Assembly (NCBI GenBank): GCA_965240325.2
Contig: OZ251222.1
Coordinates: 5,022,001-5,086,000, forward strand
Length of the DNA stretch: 64,000 nt
Reading direction: 5' to 3'
DNA from: Rebecca billardiae RCC1528
Lineage: Eukaryota > Haptophyta
Part shown: piece by piece, positions 41,675-53,420 of the stretch
Layout: the number at the start of each line of letters is the position of its first letter
Numbering within the stretch: the first letter of the stretch is position 1
The notes under the pieces: generated by a model
The model's input: the letters and a program-made list of their open reading frames with translations, nothing else
Told to the model about the DNA's origin: nothing
The model's database searches: none
Program-made: the position numbers and the translations under genes

Positions 41675-44600
41675 ATGGCGCCGCCCGCCCGCGGCGGCGG
41701 CGTGCCGCCGGACGCGTCGGGCGCGCTGCCGGCGGTGGTGGTGCTGCAGGGCAAGGAGATCGTCGACCCGTCGGGCGAGCCCGCCGCGCGCGACCCGTCC
41801 GCCGCGGCCGACGGCGGCGGCGGCGGCGGCGCGCCGTCGAGCACGGCGCTGAGCGAGGTGATCGCCGAGGACTGGCAGCGCAAGTGGGCGATGGAGGAGG
41901 CGGGCGCGGCGTGGCAGCGGGGGTTCAAGGAGAACCGGCGCGCCTTCCGCTCCGCCGTGCTCTACTGCGAGCTCCAGTTCGACGCCGCGCTCAAGCGCTC
42001 GCGCGAGCTGGGCGAGGGCTCGCCCAACGCGTTCCTCACGCTCGCGGCGTGCGAGTGCGTGCAGCTGCTGCTCGGCGCGCTGGGCGAGAAGGTGCGCCCG
42101 CTCGGCCGCGTGCTGTGCACCGAGCTCTTCCGCGCCGTGTACGCCGACTACGACGACGCCTCGCGCTCCGCGCCGCGCGCGGGCGCGGGCGCGGCGGCGG
42201 CGGGCGGCGGCGGCGCGGGCGCGCTCGCGCGCGCGCCCGGCGCGCGGCACACGCCCTACTACGTCGAGCTGCAGCGCGCGCGCGCGCAGCTGGGCGGCGC
42301 GCTGGCGGAGGTGGGGCACGTGCGCGCGCTCGGCGAGCGCGCGCAGGCCGCCGTCCGCGCGCGCGCCGAGCAGCTCGACGAGGCGGTCGGCAGCCTGCGG
42401 CACGCGGCCGCGCAGGTGGCGGCCGAGGGCGAGGGCGCCGACGCGCTCGGCGCGCGCGTCGACGCGCTGGGCGCCGAGCTGCGCGCGGCGAACGCGGAGC
42501 TGGGCGAGGCGGTGCGCTTCGCGTACGCCACCTCCGTCGACGAGGCCCTCGCGCGCGTCGACGCGCTCCACGCCGACGCGCGGCGCGCGTTTGCGCGGCG
42601 CGCGTGCGGCGCGGTGCTCGCGCCCTGGCTCGCGTCGCTGCCCGCGCCCGAGCTGGTCGCGGCGGCGCAGGAGATGCTCGCCGGCGTGGGGCTGGAGGAG
42701 GGCGTCGCGCTGGTCGGCGCGCTTGTCGGCGCGCTCGCGCTCGAGGGCGGCGACGCGCTCCGCGCCGAGGTCGTGCGCGCCGCGCTCGAGCTGCCCGCGG
42801 GCGCGGCCGAGGGCGCGTGGGGCGCGGCGCTCGGCGCGCTGCTGCAGCACGGCGGCGGCCTCGGGCCCGAGCCGTCGGGGCTGTCGGCGCAGACGGGGAC
42901 GGAGGCGGCGCTCGAGTCGGCGGGCGCGAGCGCCGAGCCCTCCGCGCTCGAGGGCTCGAGCGGCGCCGACGCCTCCGCCGCCGCCTCCGCCGCGCGCGTC
43001 GGCGCGGGCGCGGGCGCGGCGCGCGCGGCCGCGGGCGCCGCGGCGGGCGCGGCCGCCGCGCGCTCGTTCGCGCACCGCCCGCACGGCGCGCCCGCGCGCC
43101 GCGCGGGCGAGGAGGGCGAGGAGGGGGGGGAGGAGGAGGAGGCGGGCGAGCTCGCGCCGCTCCCCGCCGCGCCCACCGTCGGCGCCTCGCCGCCCGTCGC
43201 GCGCACGCGGCTCGGCGCGGCCGAGGCGGCGGCGGCGCGGCGCGCGCACGCGCTCACGGCCGAGAGCCTCGCAGAGGCGCAGGCGGCGGAGGCGGCGGCC
43301 GACTCGCCGCTCGACGCGACGGGCGCGGTGCTGGGCATGTGGAGCGAGGCGCTGGACGTGGCGCGGCCCGAGGACCGCTCGGCCTCGGCGAGCTCCAAGT
43401 CGAGCGGCGGCGTGCTCGCGACGCTGCGGCGCGCGCGCTCGCCCGAGCCGCCGAGCCCGCGCACCGCGGCCGCGGCCGACGGCGACGCGGCGGCCGCGGC
43501 CGCCGCCGAGCGCGCGGGCGAGCTGGGCGCGCTCGCGCTCGAGCTGAAGCTGCGGCAGAAGCAGCCGCTCGTGGGCTCGGGCGAGCGCGCGCAGCGCCGC
43601 GGCTCGAGCCGCTCGACCGGCGGCGGCGCGCGCGCGCGCGTGGGCGGCGGCGTCTCGCTGCCGCCCGCCGTGCGGCCGCACCCGCGCCGCGCGTCCGCCG
43701 CGTCGGGCGTGGGCGCGGAGCTGCGCCGACACCTCGGCGCCGGGGCGGGCGGGCTGGGCCACGGCGCGGCGGCGGAGCGCGAGGTGGCGGAGCGCCTCGC
43801 CGCGGTGCGCGCCGCGCGCCAGGCCGCCGCCGCCGCGCGCCCGCAGCACGCCGCGCCGCCGTCGGCCGGCGGCGGCGGCGCGCCCGGCGGCGCGGACGGC
43901 GTGGCGCTGGGCGCGCTCGAGCTGTTTGCGGCCACGGCGCTGCCGCCGCTGCTCGCGCACCCGCAGCAGGCGGCGACGACGCACGCGCAGCCGCCCGCGG
44001 CGCGCGGCGGCGCCGCCGGCGCCGGCGGCGCCTCGCTGCGCCGCGGCTCGACGCAGGTGCGCATCGACGAGGGCGCGGCGATCGCGGCCGCGTTTGCCGA
44101 GGCCAAGCGCAAGGGCACGCGCCCCGACCACCGGCCCTCGCTGGCGCACGCGACCGCCGCCGCCGCCGCGTCCGCCGCGGCGGTCTTCGACGCGGCGGCG
44201 GCGGCGGAGACGGCGGCGGCGGAGGAGGAGGGCGCGGACGACGCGGCGGGCGACGCGGCGCTCGCGGGGCGCGTCGAGGCCGCCGTCGCGCGCGTCCTCG
44301 CGGAGGTGGAGGCGCGCGCGGCGCAGCACGCGGACGCGCTCGGCGCGGCGCGCGCCGCGCTCGTCGCGCGCTCCGTCACGCGCGCGCCGCTGCGCGACGG
44401 GCGCGTCGTGCTGGGCAACGAGGACGTGGCGGTGCTGATCGCGCCGACGCCGGTGTGGCTGGCGCACAAGGAGTGGGCCGCGCCGCCGCCGCCGCCGCCG
44501 CGCCGCCAGCTGCCGCCCTCGCCGCCCAAGCCCAAGGCCGCGGCGGCGCCGCCGCCGCCGAGCGGCGGCGGCGGCGGCGGCGCGGCGCGCAAGTCGAGCG

Positions 44601-46537
44601 GCGTGCCCTCCTCCGCGCTCGCCGCGATCGCCGCGGCGGCGGCGGCGGCGGAGGAGGCGGCGGAGGCGCACGCGGCGGCGGCGGGCGGCGCGCTGGCGCA
44701 CGCGGTGCCGCTCGACGACGAGGGCCGGCCGCTGCCGCCCGACGCGCTCGCGGGCGGCGGTGGCGTTGGTGGTGGCTCTCACTCGGGCATGGACGAGGGC
44801 GCGCTCTGGCTGAGGGCGCGCGCGCGCGCGGAGGCGGCCGCGCTCGACGCCGAGGGCGCGGCGGCGCAGCCGCCGCCCGTGGGCGTGCGCGCGTGCGTGC
44901 TGCTGCACCTCTGCGTGCTGCAGGCCTTCCTCGAGGCCGAGGCCAACGTCGAGATGCGCGAGCAGACGCTGGGCGGCTTCACCGCCGACTGGTTCTTGCT
45001 GCGGTACGGCAACGCCGCGCCCGCGCGCAGAGCGCTGCGCGCCTTCGCCGCCTCGATGCAGGCGCACCGGCTGGCGCTCGCGCGCGCGCGGCACGGCACG
45101 CTCGACGTGTTCTGCGCGCTGTGCGAGGGCGGGCACGCGGAGCGCCCGCGGCTCGACTTCTTCCTCGCGCTGCTGCGCTGCATGTGCGCCGAGGGCCGCG
45201 CGGCGCTGCGGCTGCAGGCGGACAACGCGGCCGCGCGGCTCGAGGTGCGGCCGGACGGCACCGTGCGGCTAAGGCCCGCGTCCGCGCTCGCCCAGCCCGC
45301 GGACGGCGGCGGCGCGCGGCTCGAGACGATGTCGCTCCTCGAGCTGCTCTGGCCGCTGCGCCCGCGCGCCTCCGACGGCGCCGAGCCCGCCGCGCGCGTC
45401 GCCAAGGCGGTGCGCGGCGCGGCCGCGCGCGTGCTCGAGGCGGGCTTCCCCGTGGCGGCCGCGCGCGTCGTGCTGATGAGCGTGCTCGGCGGCGGCGCGT
45501 GCTCCGCGCAGATGCTGGCCGAGACGCTGGCCGAGTTTGACGAGCTGCCGCTCGCGCACGGCGACGAGGTGCTCGCGCGCGCGCGGCCCGAGGGCGCGCG
45601 CCCGCGCGCCGCGTCCGCGCGCGCCAAGCCGGCGCCCGGCGCGGCGGCGGCGGCGGCGGCGGGCGCGCCCGCGGCCGCGCCCGCGGCCGAGCCGTCGCCC
45701 GGCGGCGGCCGGCGGCGCGGCGGCGGCGGCGCGTACGTGCTCGACCCGTGCGCGTTCGTGACGTTCTGCATGCAGCGGTGGGAGGCCGCGCGCGAGGAGG
45801 GCCGCTCGCGCCTGCTCGACGTGGCCGACGCGCTCGACGGCGCCGCGCCGGTCGGCGGCGCGCCGAGCGCGCGCGACGTGCACACGGCGCTGGCCGCGGT
45901 CGCGCCCGCCGTGCAGCCCGCTGAGTCGGCGTGGGTGTACCGCGAGGCGCTGCGCGCGAGCGCGGCGTACCCGGGCGGCGGCGGCGCGCGCCTCGTGCGC
46001 GACGCGCTCGCCGACGCCGCGCAGGCGCGCGGCGTGCTCGCGTGCGCGCAGCCGCACCTCGCGCTCGTGCCGGTCGCGCCGCTGAGCGCGGCCGAGCGCG
46101 CGGTCGGGCTGTGCGCGCACTGGGAGCTCCTGCGCACCGAGCTCGACGTGCGCGCAGACGCGGCGCGCGCACGCGCGCGACGCGCGCACCGCCGCGCGAG
46201 CGCGCCGCGCGGCGCGACGCGCGGGCTGACGCGCGCGCGCGCGCGCCGCCCGCCGCCGCAGGCCATGCTCGTGGGCGCGCGCGCGCCGCCGGCCGAGCTC
46301 GAGGCCGCGCGCGCGCAGATGGGCGCGCTCACGCGCGCGCTGCGCTCCACCGCCGAGTACGTGGCCGCCGAGCAGCCCGAGCTCGACCCGCTGTGCGCCG
46401 AGGGCACGCCCGTGCTCGACGAGCTGCTCGGCGAGGTGCACGCCGCCATCGAGGCGGCGCACGCGCTGCGCGAGCGCAGCGTGCGCGGCGCGGCCGCCGC
46501 CGCGCGCGCCGCCGCGGCGGGCGAGCCGCTCGAGTGA
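41675..46537 (+). CDS. Large Ala-rich coiled-coil protein, possibly ciliary/flagellar
   Basis: 1620 codons from ATG 41675. The N-terminal helical region (EDWQRKWAMEEAGAAWQRGF, SAVLYCELQFDAALKRSRE, PNAFLTLAACECVQLLLGAL) is followed by heptad-like Ala/Glu/Arg helices. A long low-complexity middle includes an EEEEEAGE patch and Pro runs. A more conserved C-terminal third contains DWFLLRYGNAAPARRALRAF, HGTLDVFCALCEGG, RLDFFLALLRCM, then LDPCAFVTFCMQRWEAAREE. The W-x-L-x-RYG plus F-x-x-L-C-x-G pattern occurs in algal flagella-associated proteins I have seen, but I cannot name the family. A GTGCGC-to-CCGCAG in-frame intron is likely at 46148-46261 (38 codons). Confidence 0.65.
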   Translation: MAPPARGGGVPPDASGALPAVVVLQGKEIVDPSGEPAARDPSAAADGGGGGGAPSSTALSEVIAEDWQRKWAMEEAGAAWQRGFKENRRAFRSAVLYCELQFDAALKRSRELGEGSPNAFLTLAACECVQLLLGALGEKVRPLGRVLCTELFRAVYADYDDASRSAPRAGAGAAAAGGGGAGALARAPGARHTPYYVELQRARAQLGGALAEVGHVRALGERAQAAVRARAEQLDEAVGSLRHAAAQVAAEGEGADALGARVDALGAELRAANAELGEAVRFAYATSVDEALARVDALHADARRAFARRACGAVLAPWLASLPAPELVAAAQEMLAGVGLEEGVALVGALVGALALEGGDALRAEVVRAALELPAGAAEGAWGAALGALLQHGGGLGPEPSGLSAQTGTEAALESAGASAEPSALEGSSGADASAAASAARVGAGAGAARAAAGAAAGAAAARSFAHRPHGAPARRAGEEGEEGGEEEEAGELAPLPAAPTVGASPPVARTRLGAAEAAAARRAHALTAESLAEAQAAEAAADSPLDATGAVLGMWSEALDVARPEDRSASASSKSSGGVLATLRRARSPEPPSPRTAAAADGDAAAAAAAERAGELGALALELKLRQKQPLVGSGERAQRRGSSRSTGGGARARVGGGVSLPPAVRPHPRRASAASGVGAELRRHLGAGAGGLGHGAAAEREVAERLAAVRAARQAAAAARPQHAAPPSAGGGGAPGGADGVALGALELFAATALPPLLAHPQQAATTHAQPPAARGGAAGAGGASLRRGSTQVRIDEGAAIAAAFAEAKRKGTRPDHRPSLAHATAAAAASAAAVFDAAAAAETAAAEEEGADDAAGDAALAGRVEAAVARVLAEVEARAAQHADALGAARAALVARSVTRAPLRDGRVVLGNEDVAVLIAPTPVWLAHKEWAAPPPPPPRRQLPPSPPKPKAAAAPPPPSGGGGGGAARKSSGVPSSALAAIAAAAAAAEEAAEAHAAAAGGALAHAVPLDDEGRPLPPDALAGGGGVGGGSHSGMDEGALWLRARARAEAAALDAEGAAAQPPPVGVRACVLLHLCVLQAFLEAEANVEMREQTLGGFTADWFLLRYGNAAPARRALRAFAASMQAHRLALARARHGTLDVFCALCEGGHAERPRLDFFLALLRCMCAEGRAALRLQADNAAARLEVRPDGTVRLRPASALAQPADGGGARLETMSLLELLWPLRPRASDGAEPAARVAKAVRGAAARVLEAGFPVAAARVVLMSVLGGGACSAQMLAETLAEFDELPLAHGDEVLARARPEGARPRAASARAKPAPGAAAAAAAGAPAAAPAAEPSPGGGRRRGGGGAYVLDPCAFVTFCMQRWEAAREEGRSRLLDVADALDGAAPVGGAPSARDVHTALAAVAPAVQPAESAWVYREALRASAAYPGGGGARLVRDALADAAQARGVLACAQPHLALVPVAPLSAAERAVGLCAHWELLRTELDVRADAARARARRAHRRASAPRGATRGLTRARARRPPPQAMLVGARAPPAELEAARAQMGALTRALRSTAEYVAAEQPELDPLCAEGTPVLDELLGEVHAAIEAAHALRERSVRGAAAAARAAAAGEPLE

Positions 46538-46670
46538 GACTCTATCTACTGCTACGACTGTACAGCAGTACGGCGGTACGAACAGTAGACGCGAGCTATT
46601 CAGTCGTCACTACTACATATCGTCAATACAGTATCGTTTGAGGGGCGCGCTTGCTCGCACCCCAGCCAGC

Positions 46671-47942
46671 ATGGACGCGTGCCCGCCGCACCCGCACGGC
46701 GTGCAGCCCGAGGGCAACCTGTGGCTGGAGGGCGCGGCGGCGGCGGCGCGCTGGGGCGCCGCGCGCGCGCGCGGCCTCGGCGCGCTGGCGTGCCTCGACG
46801 ACCCCACGCTCCTCCGCGTGTGCGCCCTCGCCGGCCCGCGCGCGCTCGCGGCCATGTGCGCCGCGTCGGACGTGCTCGGCGCGTTCGCCTCGCACGACGA
46901 GCTCTGGCGCGTGGCGTGCCTGCACCGCGCGCGGGGCGCGCCCATCGCCTTCGCGCACGGCTCGTGGAAGGCCTCCTTCCTCGGCGCGCACGCGGCGCCG
47001 CCCCGCCGCCGCGCGCGCCGCGCGGCCGTGTACTCGGACGCGCTGTACGCGCCGCACCAGCTCGTGCACGGGCCGTGCGCGTTCCGCAGGCCGCCGCGCG
47101 GGCCGCCGTGCGAGCGCCGGCCGCGCGGCAGCGCGCCGCTCGACGCGCGCGCCTTCTCCGCCGAGTACGAGCGCGGCGACGGCCGCCCCGTCGTCCTCGA
47201 GGGCGCGGGCGCGCGCGCGGCCGCGTCGGGCGCGTGGGAGGCGCGCGCGCTCGCGCGCCGGTTCGGCGGCCGCGTCTTCCACGCGGGCGGGTACGACTGG
47301 CGGCTCGCGGACTTTCTCGAGTACGCGCGGTGCAACGCGGACGACCAGCCGCTCTACCTCTTCGACCCCACCTTCGAGCACACCGCGCCCGAGCTGCTGG
47401 CCGAGTACGACGCGCCCGCGTGCTTTGGGCGCTGCCTGCTCGAGCTGCTGGGCGAGCACCGCACGCGCGGCGGCGCGCAGGACTCGCGCCCGGACTACCG
47501 CTGGCTGCTGCTCGGCGGCGCGCGCTCGGGCCAGGCGTGGCACCGCGACCCGAACGGCTCGTCCGCGTGGAACCTCACGCTGAGCGGGCGCAAGCGCTGG
47601 CTGCTCTTCGCGCCGGGCCACACGCCGCCCGGCGTGCGCGCGGCCGAGCGCGGCGAGCTCGTCACGCCCGTCTCGCTCGCCGAGTGGGCGCGCGGCTTCT
47701 ACCGCGAGGCGTGCGCGAGCGCGGGGTTCCAGGAGTGCGAGACGGGGCCGGGCGACGTGATGTACGTGCCGCGCGGCTGGTGGCACATGGTGGTGAACGT
47801 CGCGCCGTACACCGCCGCGGTCTCGCACCACTTTGTGTCGGAGCGCGGGCTCGACCACGCGCTCCGGCTGCTGCGCGACGCGCCCGAGCAGGTGAGCGGC
47901 ATCGACCGCGGCCTCGCGCGCGACGCGGCGGCGGCGGCGGCA

Positions 47943-47980
<38 letters not shown>

Positions 47981-48248
47981 CGAGGGCGGCGAGGCCAGCG
48001 CGCCGCCGCCCCGCCCCGCGACCGCCGCCTCGGAGCACGCCGCGCGCCGAGCCGCCGGCATCGCCCTGCACGACCGCCTCGTCGCGGCGCTGCGCGAGCA
48101 CCGGCCGGACGCGCTCGAGCGCGCCGAGGAGCGGCTGCGCGCGAGCAGCGCGCGCAGGCGCGGCGGCCCGGCGGCCGCGGCGAGCATCCGCGAGCTGGTC
48201 GCCCCCGCCCAGGCGGCCGCCTTCGCCTTTGGCTTCGCGGACCTTTGA
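46671..48248 (+). CDS. F-box-like/JmjC-domain 2-oxoglutarate oxygenase (JMJD6-like)
   Basis: 525 residues from ATG 46671, single exon. Residues about 38-100 (LGALACLDDPTLLRVCALAGPRAL...SHDELWRVACLHR) resemble an F-box. The JmjC cupin follows: DYRWLLLGGARSGQAWHRDP with Fe ligands His291 and Asp293, WNLTLSGRKRWLLFAP, and DVMYVPRGWWHMVVN with the third ligand His372. An Asn-x-Thr-x-x-Gly-x-Lys stretch (LTLSGRKRW) supplies the probable 2-oxoglutarate-binding Lys. This order (F-box-like, then the cupin WHxDP...GDxxYVPxxWWH) matches JMJD6-type protein hydroxylases/demethylases. An Ala run of about 21 residues near 425 is encoded by GCG repeats. The target is unknown. Confidence 0.88.
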
Positions 48249-49250
48249 GCAGCGGCCTGATATTTTTGTGCTACTCCTGCCGTCGGTGGCGCGCGTGCCA
48301 CTTCGTCCCGCGGTCCGAGCGGCTGGCGCATATCTCACATCATCATGCATCGCATCATGCTGCATCAATCTGATGATGGCGCCCGGCCTGAGCAGACTAT
48401 ATATAGCGCTAGCGCAGTACTAGACACAGTCCCGTGCCTGCAGACTCGTCGATGATAGATCAGGCTCGGGCGGCGCCGCGGCGCCGTGGACCGTCTGATC
48501 TGGGCACGGTCATTAGGCGGGCGCGGCCCCGGGGGGCCGGCTCACTGTGCCGGCGGCCCGTCATGCACGGCCAGCAGCTCAGGCTGGCAGCCCCCCCGGC
48601 CATGAGTAGCGCCAATAAGTAGTACCGCCAGGGCAACAGGCGGCTGACGAGGCACTCGTCGCAGGGCGCGCGCGCGCCTTTCGGACGGAATTACAGACGA
48701 TGCCGACTACGACGATGAGCAGAGCACGCACGGTCGCGATGGTCGCGCGCGCTGGATGGATGCCGCCACTGCAGAGTGCAGTGAGTCAGCTGACCGCTCA
48801 GAGGCGCTCTGGGCGCGTGCCGTTCGACCGCCGCCGCGGCCATTATTTATATTGCGCGCGCGGTTTCAGTGCGCTGATCTGAGGCTGATGACGAGAAGTA
48901 GTGGTGACCCTCATCCTCTCACGCACTCGGCTGAACTGCCGCTTGATGCTTCTGACGTGCCCGTTTTGACAGGCTGGCTGGCTAGGACTCATAGACTGTG
49001 CTCAGTTGCACGGCCGATGGCACGGCTCTCGCGCGGTGGTCAGGACTGACGTGAGCCCGCGTCGATCACGCTGCGCGCGCTCCCGCCGCACAGACAGGGG
49101 CTGCAGTGGCCGCGCCGCGCTCGAGCTGAGCGCCCGCCGAGTGCTGCTGCTGTGCCGGCTGCTGCTGCGGAGTGCTGGCTGCAGCTGAGTGGGCCGACGC
49201 AAAGCCTGGCGCCGGAGAGGCTGGCCGCGCGCCAGGGAGCGCGCAGCAGG
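48249..49250. other. Intergenic, no gene seen
   Basis: The sequence falls in GC with short ATATATA text near 48400, then returns to GC-rich. No gene or repeat is recognised. Confidence 0.35.
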
Positions 49251-49858
49251 CCCAGCGCCTCGTCCTCGTCGAACCTGCCCCCGCCCCGGCTCCCCATCCT
49301 GCCCTTCATTTAACCTGCTCCTGGTGCGCGTAGTGAGCGGCAAGCATCAGGTCCCTCCTCATCGCGCGTGAGGGCCCGCTCTCGGCGCACAGCCGTACCG
49401 CGTACGATACGCGCCCACTGCAGTGCGGCTGGTCGCGCGCGCGCCTCACGTCAAAGGGTTAGGGTGCGCCTTGCCGCGGCGCGAGCGCGTTGAGGCCGAG
49501 ACGAGCACGTTCGATTCGAGCGCTGCCTTTGCGTGTCGGCAGCGGTGATGAGCAGCAGTCGCGCAGGCACCGCCCTGTCCCACCGCGCTGCGAGGCACAG
49601 TCACACCATTGGCACTCGCGCCCGGCTGGCCGGCCGCCCTCAGCGTGCCGTCGGACGGCCTCGAGGGGGCGGGTTGGGCGGCGGACGAGCGACGACGGGC
49701 GTCTGCTGGCGAGCCTTGGCCGCGCCGTGCGCGTCGTCTTGCCAAGCGCAGCCATCGCCCGCGCCCGCGCCCGCCGCCGCCATGTGTAGTCGCGCGTTGC
49801 CGCGCGCGGCCTGCGCCGAGTGCTCTGACCGCACGGCAGCTGCAGGTCTGGCTGGCGA

Positions 49859-51050
49859 GGTGCGATGAACCGCTGCGCAGCACGCGGCGTTCAAGCCGAG
49901 CGCGAGGCGTGGGACCCCCCGGGCTACCCGCACGAAGGCGCACACGACGACCTCGAGCCAGCCTCGGGCTGCGGCTGCAGCGCCTAACCTAGGCGTCCGG
50001 AGCCGTGCCGGCTGCGCCGAGCGCGCAATGCCAGGCGCGCCCGCGTCGAGTGCGGCTCGGCTGGGCTCGTCTGACCTCGGCGAAGCACGCGGCGCCGCGG
50101 TGCCGAGGTCGAGGCGTGGCATCCCGCGACTATGCCCGCGCGGGCCCGCGCGGGCTGCCCGTGCCCCAGGCTCGGGCTGTCGCGGCCGTACCGATGCTGG
50201 GCCTGGGGCAGCGCGCGCGGCCGTCGCAGGCTGTCCATCGCGCGCCCGCGCGGGCGCGACGCGTGGGGCGGTGCGAGCCAGCCGAGCGACCGCAGCGCGT
50301 GCTGCTCGGCGGCGCGTGGCGGGAGCGCGCCGCGGACGTGGCTGGCGCCGCGCACCTGAGCACACTGCCCCCGCCCCCGCGCCCCCATCTTCCACCTCGT
50401 CCGAGCAGCCTCCAGTGCGCGCCATCACGGCCGCGAGCCGCCTACGCGCAGCTGCTGCATGCCGCTGGTCGCGCACGCGCCTCACGTCGAAGGCGCGGCC
50501 GCCCCTTACAGGGACGCGTGCACGTGGCGACCGAGACGAGCACACCCCAGCGCGGTCAGCGCGGGTCGGCAGTGGCGAGCAGCGGGAGAACAGTCTCTAT
50601 GTTGAACGGCCGCGCACGCCGCCGGGCCGAGCTCTGCGCGCAGACTTGGCAGCTGTTTATGCGTTGCTGACGGGCACCGCGCACTGCGCGGCGTCGTGCA
50701 AGCGACGGAAACGCGAGTGCATCCCCCCAGTACGCGCGCTCGACCGCTCGGCAGTGCACCCGCGCGGCCGCGCGCGGCCGGCAGCGTGTGCGTGGCAGCG
50801 CGGCCGAGCAAGGTTGGCTGGCAGTGCGCTCGCGCCACCGCGATGGCCGCGCGTGGGACGCGGCGAGCTGGCCGAGGCGCTCTGGGCGCACGCTTCGACG
50901 GCGCGTGGATCCTCTCGAGCACCACTGGGCCGCCGTGCGCGCGCACGCGACGCGCACGACAGCCGCCCTCCGGCGGACGGCCGGGAAGCGGCGCCGCCAT
51001 GCTGGCTTCCGAGGCCCAGTTGACTTTTCCCTGCATTCCCTCGCCTGGAA
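49859..51050 (+). repeat. Segmental duplicate, partner of about 57785-58760
   Basis: Long stretches are nearly identical, for example GTGCGATGARCCGC...CACGCGGCG, then GCGCGAGGC at about 49859 versus 57788, and CGTCCGAGC...CATGCCGCTGGTCGCGCACG at about 50397 versus 58098. They continue through AACGGCCGCGCACGCCG and end with GCGCCGCCATGCTGGCTTCC at 50992 and 58701. The left copy has about 200 bp extra. Confidence 0.7.
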
Positions 51051-51989
51051 TATCGGCGCGTTGGTAATCTTTTTATATTTTCGCGACGTCACCGACGACC
51101 GTTGGTCGCGGCTGCGCGCGAATCAGCATGGCCTCTCCCCACGAGTCCGCATCCCGCGGCGCACGATGGGCGCGAGCCCGCGTCGGACGAGGCGGTCGTG
51201 CGCCTGGAGGCGCGTACGTGGAGCGCCGTATCCGCCCCTGCGCCTCGCACGAGCCCAAGGTGCGTATCTGTCCCAGCCCAGTCTCACTCGCCATCCGACC
51301 TGTCTCCGGCGAGCGGCGCGGGCCGTCCGATAGCCGCGCTGGGCGGTTTGGGGAGGCATGCGGCGATGGCGGGCGTCTATCGACGAGCCTTGGCTGCTTT
51401 GTGCACACCGTCGAATCAGCGGCCATCGCCCGCGTCGCCGCCCACCGCCGCCATTTGTGATCTCTGTCGCAGCGCGGCCTGCGAGTGTCCCGCGGACCAC
51501 TCAGCAACTGCAGCCGAGAGAGGTGGCAATGCCATCTCTCTCTGCTAAGCCTGCAGCTGGCTTGTGCCGTTGTGGCTGGCTAGGTGCTGTTGCGCTTCGC
51601 GGGGCGCAGCACGGCATGTCTGTGCGCGGGCAGTCGGGCCACTCGGACGGCCGAACTGGTGGGTGAACGGGCCACGCCCGCGAGGGCATCCCAGCGTGCA
51701 GCAAGGGCGGCCCAGTCAGGGCGGGAGCGCGGCCGCGCCGAGCGGCGCGTCACGGCTGCCGATTGCGCGGCTCTTGCGCGGTGGGACGTGTGTGTGAGCC
51801 CCACCGTGCACGCTCCTGCGGCGCCGAGGCTGCCGCTCCGCGCCCGAGCAGATCGCGCGGCGCGCGCGGCGGCGCCTGCCGGGTGCTGCTGCTGTGGCAG
51901 CTACCGCCGAGCGCTGCTGGCTGGGCCGCACCGGAGAGGCGGGCCGCGCGGCCGGGCGCTGCGGATGTGGAGCGCCGCAGCCGGCCCAG

Positions 51990-52310
51990 CGCCTCGCACC
52001 GGTCGATGCTGCCCCCGCCCCGGCCCCCCATCTTACCCTCCGTCAAGCCTGCGCCTGGTGGGCCGCGTAGTGAGCGGCAAGCATCAGGGCGCTCCTTATC
52101 GCGCGCGAGCGCCAGCTCATCTGCGCACGGCCGTCCCACTGCGGTGCGGCCGGGCGCGCGCGCGCCTCACGTCGAAGGAGCGGGCTCGCCTTGCCGCGGC
52201 GGCCGAGACGAGCACTGTCGAAAGCACTGTCGAGCGCGACCATCGCGGCGGCGAGCAGCGGTTGTGGCTGGCGCAACGCACCGGCCCAGCCCGCCCCCGC
52301 CCCCGCCCCC
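51990..52310 (+). repeat. Segmental duplicate, partner of about 54870-55185
   Basis: Both copies share CCCGCCCCGGCCCCCCATCT, CTGGTGGGCCGCGTAGTGAG, GCCAGCTCATCTGCGCACGG and GACGAGCACTGTCGAARGCA in order, with a few substitutions per 50 bp. Confidence 0.7.
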
Positions 52311-53079
52311 CCATCCTTCACCTCGTCCGAGCTGCCTCCACTGCGCGCCATCACGGCCGCGCTGCGCACGCCCGCACACGCGCCTCGCTTCGAGGGAGCG
52401 GCCGTCCCTTGCCGTGGTGCGTGGCGGTCGAGAAGAGCGCACACTCCGGCGCCCATGACCACCGCGGGTCGGCGGTGGCGAGCAGGAATCGCGCAGCCTT
52501 CATTTTCAACAGCCGCGCGCGCGCCGCGGCCGAGCTCTGCGCACAGACTTGGCAGCTGTTCACGCGTGGCTGGCGGGCACCACGCACTGCGCGGCGTCGT
52601 GCGTGCGAGTGGCGGAGACGCGAGTGCATCCCCCCAGCAAGCGCGCTCGGCCGCTCGGCCGTGCGCTCGCGCGGCCGCGCGCAGCCGGCAGCGTTTGCTT
52701 TCAGCGCGGGCCGAGCGAGCGGGCAGTGCGCTCGCGTCGGGGGCGCAGTCGCAAGGGCTACGGGTGGGGCGGTGCGAGCCGGAGGGGGTGCACCGAGCGC
52801 ATGGTGCTCGGCGGCGCGTGGCCCCTCTCGCGCACCGCTGAGTCGCGCTGAGTCGGCGTGCGTGCGCGCCGGACAGCACGACGTCCGCCTTGAGCCCTTG
52901 AGTCTTGACCCCGCGAACGCCGAGGCGGAACGAGGGCCGCCATGCTTGCCGAGGGCTGTTTTCTTTTTGCGTGGGTTGCCGGCGGTGTTTTTTTGATTTT
53001 TCCCTCGCGCTCCCGAATGCCGTCGCTTGTTCGCGAATCAGCATGGCAGCCCGAGTTCTCCGCGGGGTGGGTCTCGCTT

Positions 53080-53420
53080 TGCAGACGGGCGCAACGGCGG
53101 GAGGTGCCGGCGGGTCAGCAACGCGCGCACGCGCGTATGCGTGCTCCTCGTCCGCTACGCGCGCGTGCGCGCTCACTGCCTCGGCGCAGGCGTAGCTGCG
53201 CGCCGCGTGTCGGCTCGCGACCGCCGGGCGTCGCGGCTCGGGCCGCAGCGGCCTGGCAGGCGAGGCTCGCGCCGACGAGCAGCAGCCCGCGCACTGCGGT
53301 CTCGCGCGGGGTGCGTGCTGCGCGCTTGGACTATCCTCTTGCCCGCGACTGCACGCACGCTCTGCGACGCGCATGCCGCTGCGCGGCGTGGCGGCTCTCC
53401 GAGGCTGCGTTGGGCGTCGG
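53080..53420 (+). repeat. Segmental duplicate, partner of about 54478-54830
   Basis: Shared ordered text: CAGACGGGCGCAACGGCG, CGCCGGGCGTCGCGGCTCGG, GCGGTCTCGCGCGGGGTGCG, and GTCGGACGGCGGCGCGGCCG. Confidence 0.65.

Noticed and set aside
41335-45540. 1401-codon plus-strand Arg/Ala-rich frame overlapping the large gene
   Set aside because: A frame-shifted shadow; the frame starting at 41675 has mixed, helical and conserved segments.
49490-49992. GC-rich open frames across 49-58 kb as a gene family
   Set aside because: Several frames are open at once on both strands, dominated by Arg/Ala/Pro/Ser, with no conserved frame between duplicate copies.
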